A DNA stretch of 64,000 nt from Pseudomonadota bacterium (GTDB taxonomy: Bacteria; Pseudomonadota; Gammaproteobacteria; UBA1113), in contig JAJYCX010000006.1 in NCBI GenBank assembly GCA_021778015.1, forward strand, positions 1 to 64,000, in the 5' to 3' direction. The notes under the pieces are model-generated. The model was not told the origin of the DNA and made no database searches. It worked only from the letters and a program-made list of their open reading frames with translations. The position numbers were made by a program, and so were the translations under genes. Position 1 is the stretch's first letter, and the number at the start of each line of letters is the position of its first letter. Below are positions 63,882 to 64,000 of this stretch, piece after piece.

Positions 63882-64000
63882 TTTTTTACTCCTTTAATTT
63901 AGAAATAGGTTCCATTTAAACCGCCATAGCCAACCTTAGTTACAGTCTCGTCATTAAAGCAAGCCGTCAATTACTCTCGCCAAGTCAAATCCAATTCTTT

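Overview
The window looks like the chromosome of a host-associated gammaproteobacterium of the Legionellales type (Coxiellaceae, Legionella or Berkiella-like). The housekeeping blocks are gammaproteobacterial: rpsP-rimM-trmD-rplS, parA-parB-rsmG-mnmG, hemD-hemX-hemY, and rpmF-plsX-fabH-fabD-fabG-acpP-fabF-mltG-tmk. Between them lie genes typical of bacteria that live inside eukaryotes: three ankyrin-repeat protein kinases, two of them with PmrA-box-like promoters; a protein with nuclear-localisation and PCNA-binding-like motifs; a histone H1-like protein; and orphan proteins with disordered tails. The genus is an inference. I see no rRNA, tRNA, CRISPR array, integrase or transposase.

Layout. 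1-2 kb: a LuxR-type regulator and an FkbM methyltransferase. 2-4 kb: ribosomal protein and tRNA methylation operon. 4-5.6 kb: putative nucleus-directed HNH-like protein. 5.7-13.5 kb: chromosome partition genes, a DUF4143 ATPase, a PhzF-like protein, an orphan protein, rsmG and mnmG. 13.6-22.7 kb: three tandem ankyrin kinases and a secreted protein. 22.9-33.8 kb: phosphate and amino-acid transport, haem genes, H1-like protein, a small lipoprotein, RNase R and RlmB. 34.0-44.8 kb: a ten-gene, mostly translationally coupled biosynthetic operon. 44.9-48.4 kb: NudC-like hydrolase and two transporters. 48.5-58.3 kb: fatty-acid synthesis genes, with a glycosyltransferase and an orphan ORF inserted. 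58.5-61 kb: TusA/DsrE sulfur-carrier operon ending in a class III cyclase interrupted by one in-frame stop. 61-64 kb: aldehyde dehydrogenase and a FadL-type porin.

The two strongest candidates for something undescribed are these. (1) The 34-45 kb operon combines an AfsA-type hotdog protein, two carrier proteins, an acyl-AMP ligase, a KAS III-like enzyme, an SDR, a flavin monooxygenase fused to a HAD phosphatase, an O-acyltransferase and an MFS exporter. This is a plausible route to an exported, modified butyrolactone or butenolide-like molecule. (2) The protein at 4087-5562 has an HNH-like signature followed by three basic NLS-like clusters and three PIP-box-like motifs, suggesting a secreted factor aimed at host replication or repair machinery.

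The intergenic DNA carries at least three families of palindromic dispersed repeats. One copy supplies the last codons and stop of parA. The kinase region shows segmental duplication: a decayed copy of the secreted-protein gene sits antisense across the 3' end of the second kinase.
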